DNA from: Symsagittifera roscoffensis
Taxonomy: Eukaryota > Xenacoelomorpha > Acoela > Convolutidae
Direction of reading: 5' to 3'
NCBI RefSeq assembly: GCF_963678635.1
Contig: NC_087070.1
Span: 22,431,419 to 22,495,418 of the forward strand
Length of the DNA stretch: 64,000 nt
In this document: positions 1 to 9,214 of the stretch, piece by piece
Position numbering within the stretch: the first letter of the stretch is position 1
Layout: the number at the start of each line of letters is the position of its first letter
Made by a program: the position numbers and the translations under genes
Notes under the pieces: generated by a model
Told to the model about the DNA's origin: nothing
What the model saw: only the letters and a program-made list of their open reading frames with translations
Database searches by the model: none

Positions 1-2030
1 TTCTATAAAAATTTGAGGCTGATCGGTTCGTATAGATTCTTACTAGGGCCGCTGGCAAAACTTGTCGATAATTGGTTCAACAAAAAAAAATCTGCTGGAG
101 ATTTTTATATGAAAAAACTGGCAAATCCATCAAAAAAGTCAGCCTGTTGAAACAGAGAGGGCATCACCCCTACTCATACTTCAACTCCTTCAAAAAATTC
201 CGAGAAAATTGACTTCTCTGCAATGTGGAAAAATGGTTTAACAGGAGGAGAAGTGAGTGTTAGAATAAGTGGGTACACTCAAGCCCTAATAGTTTTCACA
301 GAACTGAAGTGTGGCTCACTTGGTGATTACCATGACTTGTACTTGACTACAGATGTGCTTTTACTTACTTCCGTTTTCAAAGCTTTTTCTTGAATTTTGC
401 TATCAAACATATGGGCTGGATTGCGCCTGTTACTTCACGGCAAGTAGCCTTTCCGGAGACGCCTTTCTAAAAGTTTGTAAGCTCGACTTGAAACTTGTAA
501 CGGATCGTGAACATCTTGATTTTGTGCAGCAGATGATACGAGGCGGCAAGTCGTTGGCTTACGCGCGCCGGTTTTACGAAGCAAAAAAGTACCTCTACAA
601 TTTGACCATAGCCGGAGACCTTTATAACTTCTTCGATGAATACCCTCTTGCCCCCTCTCGTGAAGTGGTGAACATAGGTACAATGAACAATAAGCAAATC
701 GACTCTGGGGAAAACTGGGAGTCACTACAATCTTAAGGATGCCGTAGCTTCTGCAGACCTTGAATCCTAAAGAAGGTTATGCTCCTACGTTTTGCGTTAT
801 CTCACCCTTAAGTTAAACTCCGAGCTGGAAATGAAAACAACTCATCAATGGAAAATTCTTCAGTTCAGCCAAAGCCACTGAATGGCACCCTTTGTCGAAG
901 CCAACACCCGCCTACGGAAAGACGCGGTAAATAAATTTGAAGAAAACTATTGCACATTGGTTTTTAATTCACTATTCAATAAGACAATGGAGTCTAGGAA
1001 ATGATGAAAGAAGCTGAAGGTTGTAGAGAATGAGAAAGAATTTTTTCAAGAAAAAAAACAGCCTGAGCACGATGAATAGCTTTCAAATCATTTACGATCA
1101 TCTCGCCACAACCAGCTTTTCAATAGCAAAAAAATTTGAGTTAAAACTATGATAAATGTTGCGACCATCTTAGACCTCGCCGAGCGTTTCATGTTTCAAT
1201 TTTACTATCAAAAAAAAGGAACCTAACTTTCGAACTATTGCACTCCGATATGGATAGTTTTCTTAATGCCATGAAAACTGACGACGTTTACCGAGACTTG
1301 GCGAAAATAAAAACTGACTTCTACTTCTCAAAACTCTGAGGACTCTCTGAGGACCATTTCCTCTTCCACTATACAAGCAAATAAATTGAGCTGAAGTTTG
1401 AAGACGAGACTTGTCGGAAGCCGATCAAAAATTTCTCCGCCCCAAAACCGAAATTGTAGTTGGTCGTCCTCAATAGTAAAGGAAAATCCCAACCTAATCT
1501 TAAGCCAACCTTCCACCCCTATTTCTCTTTTTGTACAGAACAAAATTCGCCGCTAACACCACCACTACCAACCTCCCTCCCTCTCTACTAATTTTTTGCA
1601 TTAAATTACGGGAAATTAGCTGATTAACGCATTATTATTCAATTTTGCCTAAGCGTTGATTTATCTGAAAACACGTTCCCTCTTTTCCTCTTTTAAATCA
1701 TAATTTAAAGTCTTCTGCTCTTTAGTAAAAATGAATAAACTTTTGTTTGGAATGAAGTGAATTGCTAAAGTGAAAAAATTTTGCTTCTGTTCAGTAGGCA
1801 CTCATAAAATGAGAACGAAAGGTAAGAAACAGACTGCGCGGCAAAAATTGGTGCATCAAACTTTTAGAGACACGATAGTCACTGGGAAAACAATGAAAGT
1901 GTACAAGTATAAAATAGTTTCGAAGGGTCACACTAATATGACAGTGAAACAAATCAAAATTGCTTTATCACCCTTCGATTCAAAACGTTTTCGACGGAAT
2001 TTCGACAGTTCCAATTGGCTTCAAAACGCC
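1..2030 (+). pseudogene. Decayed Polinton/Maverick-type protein-primed DNA polymerase B
   Basis: Fragments in several frames follow the order of a family-B, protein-primed DNA polymerase. Exonuclease-domain sequence lies in 1-400, with LYLTTDVLLLTSVF at about 330-375. The IRGG region lies in 353-736. Finger/palm sequence with NKFEENYC and FNKTMESRK follows at 820-1005. Palm motif C appears as LLHSDMDSFL at about 1231-1260, corresponding to the DTDS motif. The C-terminal end near IALSPFDSKR lies at about 1800-2010. Such polymerases copy Polinton/Maverick elements and their virus relatives. The YLDANNLY-like motif A region appears deleted, there are many stops and frameshifts, and 1400-1770 has no matching sequence, so the gene is dead. 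The 5' part lies outside the window. No capsid, ATPase or integrase partner is visible. A related linear-plasmid polymerase cannot be excluded. Confidence 0.72.
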
Positions 2031-3153
2031 AATGAAATTGCACTTCTAGAAGACATTTACATGGATATCGATTATAACAACTCATGCAATGAAGCTGATA
2101 ACGGTTCGCTAAAATTTAAACTTCCGAATCTGAATTTTTTATAGTGGCCCTACTCAGAAACATAGCTGAAAAAAGAACAAGCTTCTAGTAGCCGAGTCGT
2201 TGAACGTCCCCCCATAAAAAACCCTTTTACTTTATCGGAAGCTTTGGAAGAAAGACAATCTAAAAACAGCGCAGTGAAAACCAAAAGAACAAAAATTAAA
2301 TATTGAAACAAGTTTTTTTTGAGATAATTCTTACTGCTCTTCCTTTTTATACTTCGGCATAAACTAGTTTTGGTTTTTACTAGTTTACCAATAATTCATT
2401 TTGGGCTGAATCACTGTTTTAACAAAATGAGCTTTGGGCAACTAAACTATTTGACTCAAATCAAAGGTTAGTCTTAACCAATTTGTGAATCCCTTTGGTT
2501 CAGTTTTAATAAAAACTTGTTTACATTGACAATTTTTGACGAAAAAGAATGAGAAGCAAAGGATATTTACATGAGACCACGACGAAAAAGAAAAATTCAG
2601 GAATTAGGACAATTAACTTTTTTTATTGCAGGAAAAGGGACCGTTTTAAGGGGAAAAAGAAAATTTTGTATCGGGTCCCGGTTATTAAGCTCACCTGAAC
2701 AAGATTCTAAAAAGGGGTTTTTTACTCTAGGGTTGGGAACTTATCTTCAAAAACCTGGGACAGGGGTCCTCCCAAAAATTAAGGACCCCTTTCCTAGGAT
2801 GTTGTCCTACGTGAGGGCCTCTCGTCCCCCCGCCCTCGAGAAGGATCCCGCTTGGGGTCCGCGACACGATACAATACTACTTTAGCACTCAGAAGCATCT
2901 CTGGAAAATTGAAATTTCACTGATCGTTTGCTTTTTTACTTTGTTAGATGATAAACCATGCATAATTATGTTTGTTTATATCGCCCGAATGAAAATAAAA
3001 TTTAGAAAAAATTGAGTGTATTTCAGTTAGGATACGCAAAATCAAGTGCCACAAAAAACGTCAAATGGCTTCCATTTGTGCTTCAGATTCAAGCCTTTTC
3101 TTTCATAATTCGAGCTAACATTACAGCATTTTAACTTGACCACTAAATTAACA
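2031..3153. other. No supported gene; includes a short GC-richer stretch
   Basis: I see no protein similarity here. The stretch 2640-2880 is richer in G and C than its surroundings and is open on the plus strand, but its translation is basic and low in complexity. It reads like a repeat rather than a gene. The 3' untranslated region of the minus-strand membrane protein gene probably begins at the right end. Confidence 0.4.
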
Positions 3154-3154
3154 A

Positions 3155-3170
3155 TTTATTACTGTTTATT
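3155..3170 (-). promoter_or_regulatory. Two poly(A) signals for the minus-strand membrane protein gene
   Basis: The plus strand reads TTTATT at 3155-3160 and 3165-3170, giving two AATAAA hexamers on the minus strand about 270 bases after the stop codon at 3437. This is a normal distance for a short 3' UTR and supports the terminal exon call. Confidence 0.5.
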
Positions 3171-3436
3171 GAAATGGTAAGTTAAATTCCCAAATAAGCA
3201 GGCTCCATTCCCCCTTTCCAATAAAACCTGCAAGTTTTGATTCGGAAAAAAAAACATTGACCTTTTTTGGGAAAATGCTTGAATTTCCCGAACGAAATTA
3301 CTGTAGTTGCAAGTTTCAGTGAGACTCGCTCGAAAATTAATAGAATTATATTGAGGATTTGAACCATGGTAAAACTTGGCGAGAAATAAATTCTGCAAAA
3401 GCTTACTCACATGAGCATCAACGGATGTATGGAGCT

Positions 3437-3576
3437 TCAATAATGGTCCTTAGGGTAGGGATCTTGAAATTCAGCGAAGTCTTTTTGCCTTTTCTCTTTT
3501 TGCTTTTGATTCTCTTCTTTCTCCTTTTTGGTTTTCTTCTGAGCATTTGTGATTAAAACAATGAGAGTTGTTATTG
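3437..3576 (-). CDS. Terminal exon of an unrecognised membrane protein (charged cytoplasmic tail)
   Basis: The exon starts after a good acceptor (TTGTATTTCAATTTCAG) in phase 1 and ends at a TGA at 3437. It codes for a hydrophobic run (ITTLIVLITNA) followed by a Lys/Glu/Gln-rich tail that begins KKTKKEKEENQ and ends FQDPYPKDHY. Joined in phase to the exon at 3675-3803, the hydrophobic run continues the membrane segment coded there to about 30 residues, so the tail would follow a membrane span, probably on the cytoplasmic side. The claudin/PMP22 or tetraspanin-like groups are possible homes, but I do not recognise the family. Confidence 0.55.
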
Positions 3577-3674
3577 CTGAAATTGAAATACAATTTTTAT
3601 TGAAAACAATTTATATTTATTATCATTTTTGAAATATATTGCGAGATAATCAATTAATACTTTCGTTTTTTTAC

Positions 3675-3803
3675 CTAGAAGCAGACATGCAATACACAAT
3701 GCAGCACAGGTCCACGAAATTCCGACAATGAATTTAAGTTTAGGATTTCCAGAACCACCCCAAAATTTGGTCAAGCAGGCTGCAGCTCCTGTACCGAGAG
3801 AAC
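3675..3803 (-). CDS. Internal exon of the same membrane protein (transmembrane segment)
   Basis: This is a 129-base exon, phase 1 at both ends. The acceptor has a strong pyrimidine tract (CTTTCTCTCTCTTTC then ATTTGGCTTAG) and the donor is CTAG/GTAAAA. It codes for a small-residue stretch (SLGTGAAACLTKFW), a short polar linker, then FIVGISWTCAALCIACLLL, which fits a membrane span. The splice phase matches the exon at 3437-3576 exactly. Exons upstream on the minus strand were not found; they may lie beyond the palindrome, the gap and the Gypsy insertion at 4.2-9.2 kb. Confidence 0.55.
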
Positions 3804-4241
3804 CTAAGCCAAATGAAAGAGAGAGAAAGTGCAACATCGCAGATTTATGCATTTAAGTGTTGTTACAAAATGACATTAAGTTATTGGTATTGGAAATGAT
3901 AGATATTTTTAACCGATTTTCAGTTTTTGAGTTATGAAGAAAACAATCAGGCTGAATTACTTTCAATTATAAGAAATTATCATCATTGACAATTGTTTCA
4001 TAAAACCCATCCAATTAGATATTTTTTTCTATTGATGAATTTATAAAGGAAAAACTCTTTTTCGAAACAAAATTCAATCATAACTTTTTGCACCAAAAGC
4101 AATCTCAAAAGTTTTAGAGCGTAATTTGCTTTTAATGAACTTGAGATTGAAAGAAATCAAAAACAAAGAAACGGGAAACACAAATTTCCTAGAGACAATT
4201 TATAGATAGTTCGTTTTTGTTATTTCTCCACATTCTTGCTT
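3804..4241. other. Intronic or intergenic AT-rich DNA, no gene seen
   Basis: This stretch lies between the membrane-protein exon and the left arm of the large palindrome. It is AT-rich with no open frame of note. It is probably intron of the minus-strand gene. Confidence 0.4.
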
Positions 4242-5302
4242 ATTGTTCCGAATTTCGATACAAAAGTAACGGAATATTTGTGCTTGGTGTAGGTTTTTTT
4301 TCTTCAGAAAAATTTCGCCTTTTCAACTAGCCAAATTTGACCGGTTTTTCTCACATCATTCAAAAAGTATGGTTGTCCAGAGCTCAAATTTGAAAAGATA
4401 TTTCACCTGTGATAGTTTTTCGTAAAATTATGAGAGTTTAAAGATTGCCATTTTGGGCAATTTGGGACAATTAACGCGCGATATATTTCGCGCTATTAAA
4501 GTGTAAGCAGAGAGTTAATCCGTCTTAGAAATCGTTCCAAATTGGGTGAAAGAAGCTTATTTGCCATAATTGATTTGTTCAAGTAGCAAAATCTATCATT
4601 TTGTACTTTATATGGCGTGTGGGGGGATGCTTTTCATGAAAAGTTTCAATTCTTAAAAAAGTTTTAATTTTTTTCTTCATTATATTTAATTTTTATACTT
4701 TATTACTGCTCCATAAATCTTAAAAGGCAGTCGGAACATTCAAGGCTTCGCAAAACGGAAAAAGAAAATGAAATGAAAACAAGACTGCTCGTATCAGGTC
4801 GAACCCTTGATTGATCCGACTGCCTTTTAAGATTTATGGAGCAGTAATAACACTTAAAAATGAATGAATTAAAACAAACCGAAAAAAAAAATCTAAAATT
4901 TTGAACTTTTTTCAGAAAATCATTTCCCACACGCCAAATAAACAACAAAAGGATAGATTTCGCTCCTTGCTACATATCAATTACGACAAATAAGCCTCTT
5001 TCAACCAATTTTGAACGCTTTCTCTCCGCTTACTCGTTAATAGCGCGAAATATATCGCGCGTTAATTGTCTCAAATTGGCCAAAATGGCAATTTTTAAAC
5101 CCCTGTAGCTTTACAAAAAATGATCACAGGTGAAATATCTTTTCAAATTTTGTACTCATCACAACAATACCTTTGGAATGATATTTTTAAAAAATCGTCA
5201 AAAATGGCTGGTTAAAAAGTCGAAATATGTCTGAAGAAAAAAAAAACACACCCCGAGCACAAATATTCCGTTATTTTCGTATCAAAAGTCGGAAATACAA
5301 CG
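4242..5302. repeat. Large palindrome (foldback element), two arms of about 480 bases
   Basis: The left arm (about 4242-4740) is repeated in reverse complement at about 4810-5302. Matching landmarks are the outer ends near GGAATATTTGTGCT and AGCACAAATATTCC, the motif TTTCACCTGTGAT against its inverse, the CG-rich core AACGCGCGATATATTTCGCG at about 4473 against its inverse at about 5045, and a near-identical inner end, CTGCTCCATAAATCTTAA at about 4706 against its inverse. The spacer is only about 70 bases. The shape fits a foldback transposon or two head-to-head copies of one repeat. No coding capacity was seen. Confidence 0.8.
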
Positions 5303-5329
5303 TTGAATCTATCAAAATAAATTTTAAAA

Positions 5330-5763
5330 AATACAAGACTGCTGGTATCAGAGCGAAGCTCTGAATGATCTGGCTGCCTTGTAAGGTTTATGAAGCAGTA
5401 AAAACATTTAAAAATTAAATGAAATTAAAACAAAATGAAACTTTTTTTTTCTAAAAATTGAAATTTTTTATGAAAATCATCTCCCTACACGCCTCATAAA
5501 GTACAAAAGGAAAGGCTTCGCTCCTTGTAACAAATCAATTACGGCAAAATAAGCTTCTTTTAACCAATTTTTAACGGTTTCTAAGACAGATTAACTCTCC
5601 GCTTACTCGCTTACTCGTTAACAGCGCGTGATATATCGCGCGTTAATTGTCCCAAATTGGCCGAAATGGCAACTTCTCAACCCCCATAACTTTACGCAAA
5701 ATGATCACAGGTGAAATATCTTTTCAAACTTAAGCTCAGGACAACAATACCTTTTGAATGATG
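5330..5763. repeat. Third arm copy of the palindrome family, cut by the assembly gap
   Basis: This segment is a diverged direct copy of the right arm of the preceding palindrome. It has the same order of landmarks: the GACTGCTGGTATCAG region, the poly(T) block, the core GATATATCGCGCGTTAATTG at about 5630-5650, and GATCACAGGTGAAATATC at about 5702. It runs into the gap, so its far end is unknown. Confidence 0.75.
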
Positions 5764-5963
5764 NNNNNNNNNNNNNNNNNNNNNNNNNNNNNNNNNNNNN
5801 NNNNNNNNNNNNNNNNNNNNNNNNNNNNNNNNNNNNNNNNNNNNNNNNNNNNNNNNNNNNNNNNNNNNNNNNNNNNNNNNNNNNNNNNNNNNNNNNNNNN
5901 NNNNNNNNNNNNNNNNNNNNNNNNNNNNNNNNNNNNNNNNNNNNNNNNNNNNNNNNNNNNNNN
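5764..5963. other. Assembly gap of 200 N
   Basis: Exactly 200 unknown bases. The gap sits between a palindrome-family arm and the 3' part of a Gypsy element, so collapsed or misjoined repeat sequence is possible. Reading frames that cross it are artefacts. Confidence 0.99.
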
Positions 5964-7028
5964 TTTCTGGTAGCTAATTCCCGCAGAATCTTTTTTCCCT
6001 GTTGAGTTTGTACGTTACGGTTCAGTTGACTCCATTTGTTGGCCGCTTTAGCTGGTCCTTCTAGGGCGTGGTCGGGCTGACTGTCTGCGATCACATCACC
6101 CACGCTAAAGTGACACCAATTTTGCCCTAACTCTACTGTTGTTCCGGCTTGTGTTTTGTTCTGGAGTCAGAATGTTCCCTCTAGACCTTGAGCTGAAGTA
6201 AAACATTATCGAGTGCTAACTAAAATTCCATGTTAGATTTTTGCTTAAATTGAAGTTCGAAAAAATATATATTTTTATTGTTGCGTGGTTTGTTTTCCTG
6301 ATGCCATCAATGATTTGCTGTAGCGTAGATTTTACATTTTTTAAAGTTTGAGTCTAACTTTTCGGTCCCCAACTTCCGCTTGATAATCTGAATTGACCTC
6401 TCCACTAAGCCACAACTTCTAAGACCCTGCTGTTTTCAGGTTAAGTTTTATACCTCTGCTTTCAAAAAACTCGTCCAACAAAGCGCTTTTAAACCAGTAC
6501 CGCGGTCCGTCCTAATCTGTTCCGGTATGCCATGATTACGAATACAAGATCTTAAGATATTGATTATTTTTTCGCACTTGTTATTTATGTTAGCATAACC
6601 GAAGGGTATTTTAAAAAACGACCAATAGCAAACAAGAAATGTATATTGCCTTCCTTTTCGTCAATAAGCGGTCCCGCAAAATTGAATTGCAATTTTTGAT
6701 TAGGAGCTGAAAGTGGCGGTAACGGTTTAGAAGACTTATATGTTTTCGAGGTTTTGATATTCTTATCGAACAAAAAATTTTCTGGACATTTCTTGCAAAC
6801 GTCGATTATCTGACGTATCAAGAAGGGCCGCTATATAAACTCCGATGCGTCCATCATAACTGCTTGTTCCGGAATCAATCTATGAAGGTGGGCAAGATTT
6901 GGACTCCTGATTTGTTTTGGTATCGCAAGTTTGTTGTCTATAAAAACGCAGTCGTTAACTACAGCCGCCTTTGGCCAGAAAAGGGCCATGTACGCCCATT
7001 TCTTTGGTAAAGAGGCGAACAGTTTCAT
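5964..7028 (-). pseudogene. Gypsy integrase, degenerate
   Basis: The HHCC zinc-binding part is recognisable at 6750-7028 (NLAHLHRLIPEQ, then VCKKCPENF). The catalytic core follows. The first-Asp region reads LQFNFAGPL, with Asn where family members usually have Asp. The second-Asp region reads QIRTDRGTG at about 6504-6530. A C-terminal part lies at 5970-6103 (VGDVIADSQPDHALEGPA). Integrase joins element cDNA to the chromosome. Stops and frame changes separate the pieces, and the end is lost in the gap. Confidence 0.75.
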
Positions 7029-7411
7029 CCGATTGGTTGAGACTCGGCTAAGTTAAAAACTGAGCAGACTGTTACAACTTCTATCTTCCCCGAAATATGA
7101 ATTTGATTCAAAGCATTATTAAAAGCCTGTATTGATTTAATAACAAACAACTCGTTATGTGACGTAGGTGGTGGGGCTTCAAATATTGGATGTCTAGACA
7201 TATAGTTGACAATACCAAGTGATGTTCCCAGTACATGTTTAACCTCATAGTCGAATGTCATGAGGCAATCCGCCCACTTAGAAGGACTTGATTGGTATGA
7301 TTTTTTTACCATAGGTTTACTTGAGTGCCGAAATGATAGTTTTGTGATCGGTGAGAATGACAAACAGTTTTCAGAATAAACATGTGCGGAAATGTTCGCA
7401 CGTCCAGACAA
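7025..7411 (-). pseudogene. Gypsy RNase H region, degenerate
   Basis: The segment WADCLMTFDYEVKHVLG fits the end of the Gypsy RNase H domain, where the usual text is close to WADRLLPFDYEV. The linker toward the integrase follows (SRHPIFEAPPPTS). The catalytic Asp/Glu residues of the N-terminal half cannot be placed with certainty because 7411-7560 is scrambled. The domain removes RNA from RNA-DNA hybrids during element replication. Confidence 0.65.
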
Positions 7412-7558
7412 TAGCTAGTAGCTCCTACTCATTGTTGCTGTGTTTATTTTCTATCAAAAGCTATCGGGGCCCAAACATTCGATTCTATCTCCTCCTCCAA
7501 TTAAACTCCCAACCCACTATGGCCTGCGTCACACTTGACCCTAGAAACTCTTAAAGCA

Positions 7559-8500
7559 TCATAATGGTAGAGATTTCAGATGTTGACTATGAGATCTAGG
7601 ATGTACACAGAAGCTAGATTTTGCTCTTCTCCCCCACAAAAAAAGATTTTTTACACGCTTTTTGCGATGAGCCAACTGAAACTGTGTACTCGTGAAGATC
7701 CGTGTACTCATGGAGCGTTGTAGCTGATTTAGAGCGCCCATGAATGACCTCAGTTGTTTGAGCGTTTTCGTTGGCATAAGCGACCTAACAGTTTCGTTCT
7801 TTTGAAAACTATGGTGCGTAACTGGTTTTGTCAATTTCATACCCTAACCAGATAATTTTGTTAACTGAGAACTCACATTTGCTTAGTTTCATTGCCCACC
7901 CTTCTTCATCCAAACGTTGGATGACTTTTTCGACCAGCATGTTGTGGTCCTCAGTCTCTACTTTCGTAACCATTAAGATATCATCTAGGTAACATATGAC
8001 TTCTTCCAGCCCCTGAAGTGTAATATCCATCGCCTTCTGAAATTCTTTGGGCATGATGTATGTTAGGACATAGAAGCCAGTTTTGAATCGGTACGTGCCT
8101 GTCGCTTCTACCCGCAAGTTTCTGAAGTTAAAATGATTACAAGTTAGATCGGATAAAAGTAACTGGCTAGAATCATGTTTTATTCCAGAGAGGTAAACCA
8201 CACTTTACCAGGCGTACTCTTAGTAAATATCTGGGACGCCGAATAGATTAACTCATGCAAATTAGGGTATTTGTTCTTCCAAATTTGAGCATCAATAGGT
8301 TTTTCGTTCAGGGCCAATTTTATGGATCCGTCCTTTTTTGCAGTTAGAACGATTGTTGAAATGAAATGATCCCTCGTACATTTATCTAATGTCTCGATAT
8401 ATTTGTCTCTGATTAACTTTTTTATTTCAGTCGTAACTCGCTCTTGTATAAGAATATTATCGAACTGGTAGTAGTTGTTGTCAATTGGTTGTGCGGGAGC
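7559..8500 (-). pseudogene. Gypsy reverse transcriptase, degenerate
   Basis: The order of RT segments is clear. The start lies at about 8400-8490 (YYQFDNILIQERVTTEIKKL), followed by VLTAKKDGSIKLALNEKPID, WKNKYPNLHEL, VWFTSLE, TGTYRFKTGFYVL and EFQKAMDITLQGLE. The active-site box ICYLDDILMV lies at about 7965-7997 with both Asp residues intact. The connection then shows TLKQLRSFMGALNQLQ. At least three frame changes and several in-frame stops interrupt it. The family is Ty3/Gypsy; the exact clade needs a tree. Confidence 0.82.
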
Positions 8501-8529
8501 AGTTTTTAGAATTGTTCCAAACTTTTTGC

Positions 8530-8800
8530 CACTTTTTCGCTCTCTAGCGCAAGCTGAAGAATGTCTTCGAGGTATGATTCCGCCTTAATCAACTGTTGTT
8601 GTTACATCAACAGTTCTGATTCGGTCAATGAACGAGTACTTGAGCGTTGCTTTCTCCTGATCTACTGGCCAGTTACACAAAGCAGTTCGTGCGCTGAGAC
8701 GTGTGTAAAATGAGGAAAACGAGTCATTGTTCTGCATGAAATGTGTGTTATACAAATTGATCCGCTCAACCGTTTAGTCCAATTCAGTTTTTAACAAATA
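8530..8800 (-). pseudogene. Gypsy gag (capsid C-terminal) fragment
   Basis: Two overlapping frames give NDSFSSFYTRLSARTALC, then LKYSFIDRIRTVDV, then LIKAESYLEDILQLALESE. This matches the pattern of retrotransposon Gag capsid C-terminal halves, where a short-range arginine-rich helix is followed by a helix ending in LALE. It joins almost directly to the RT start, with no knuckle or protease between them. Confidence 0.55.
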
Positions 8801-8819
8801 AACTGTTTTTCTTCTCGTT

Positions 8820-9214
8820 TCCCAACGAGAAAAAGAGTCTAGATTTCAGACGCGCCTCCGCCTCTTGAGAGCACCACCCGTGTCCTATCCGAGGGCCTTT
8901 ACGCCTCCTCTTCGCATTGTATTTGTCCGCTTGCCTCTTTGCGGCCAAGTTTTGAAGGTTTCAATTTGCGTCCTCTGTCGCATCTTCCGACAGTGCTGGA
9001 GATTCAGACTTTGAATACGGCTCATCTACAAGACTCGCTGGAGCGGCTAGAACTTTACCGGACGAGTCATTGCCTTTGAGACTATTGGCCAAAAAACTGT
9101 CCCACCCATGGCTCTCAGATGAACGGTGGGTTGACCGAATATTCAGGCCAGAAGGGAAGAATTCCGAGTAAGTCAGTCCTGTCTTCGTTCACACGAAGTA
9201 CTGGCTGCGCCATG
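8820..9214 (-). pseudogene. Upstream ORF of the Gypsy element, possible gag N-terminus
   Basis: An ATG at 9214 opens MAQPVLRVNEDRTDLLGILP. After one frame change the text continues SHGWDSFLANSLKGNDSSGK, a Ser/Glu-rich stretch, and a basic segment NLAAKRQADKYNAKRRRKG. Composition and GC content differ from the flanking AT-rich DNA and look coding. Its position just upstream of the gag fragment suggests Gag N-terminus or a separate element ORF, but no family is recognised. A captured host exon is an alternative. Confidence 0.4.

Larger units (their letters stand above)
5964..9214 (-). mobile_element. Decayed Ty3/Gypsy LTR retrotransposon (minus strand)
   Basis: Going down in coordinate, the minus strand shows an upstream ORF, a gag fragment, reverse transcriptase, RNase H, then integrase. 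This is the Gypsy domain order. All parts carry stops and frameshifts, so the copy is dead. A zinc knuckle and aspartic protease are not visible between gag and RT, which points to an internal deletion. The integrase end is lost in the gap. No LTR pair could be recognised. Confidence 0.8.

Noticed and set aside
2571-2885. Gene in the GC-richer patch
   Set aside because: 104 open codons with a basic, low-complexity start and no motif or splice site. More likely repeat DNA.
3359-3556. Plus-strand hydrophobic frame (65 codons)
   Set aside because: It is antisense to the terminal exon of the minus-strand membrane protein; the Phe/Leu run is the complement of the Lys/Glu-rich tail.
5705-6103. A minus-strand frame of 132 codons over the gap
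   Set aside because: Most of it is unknown bases. Only the part at 5964-6103 is real sequence, and it fits the end of the Gypsy integrase.
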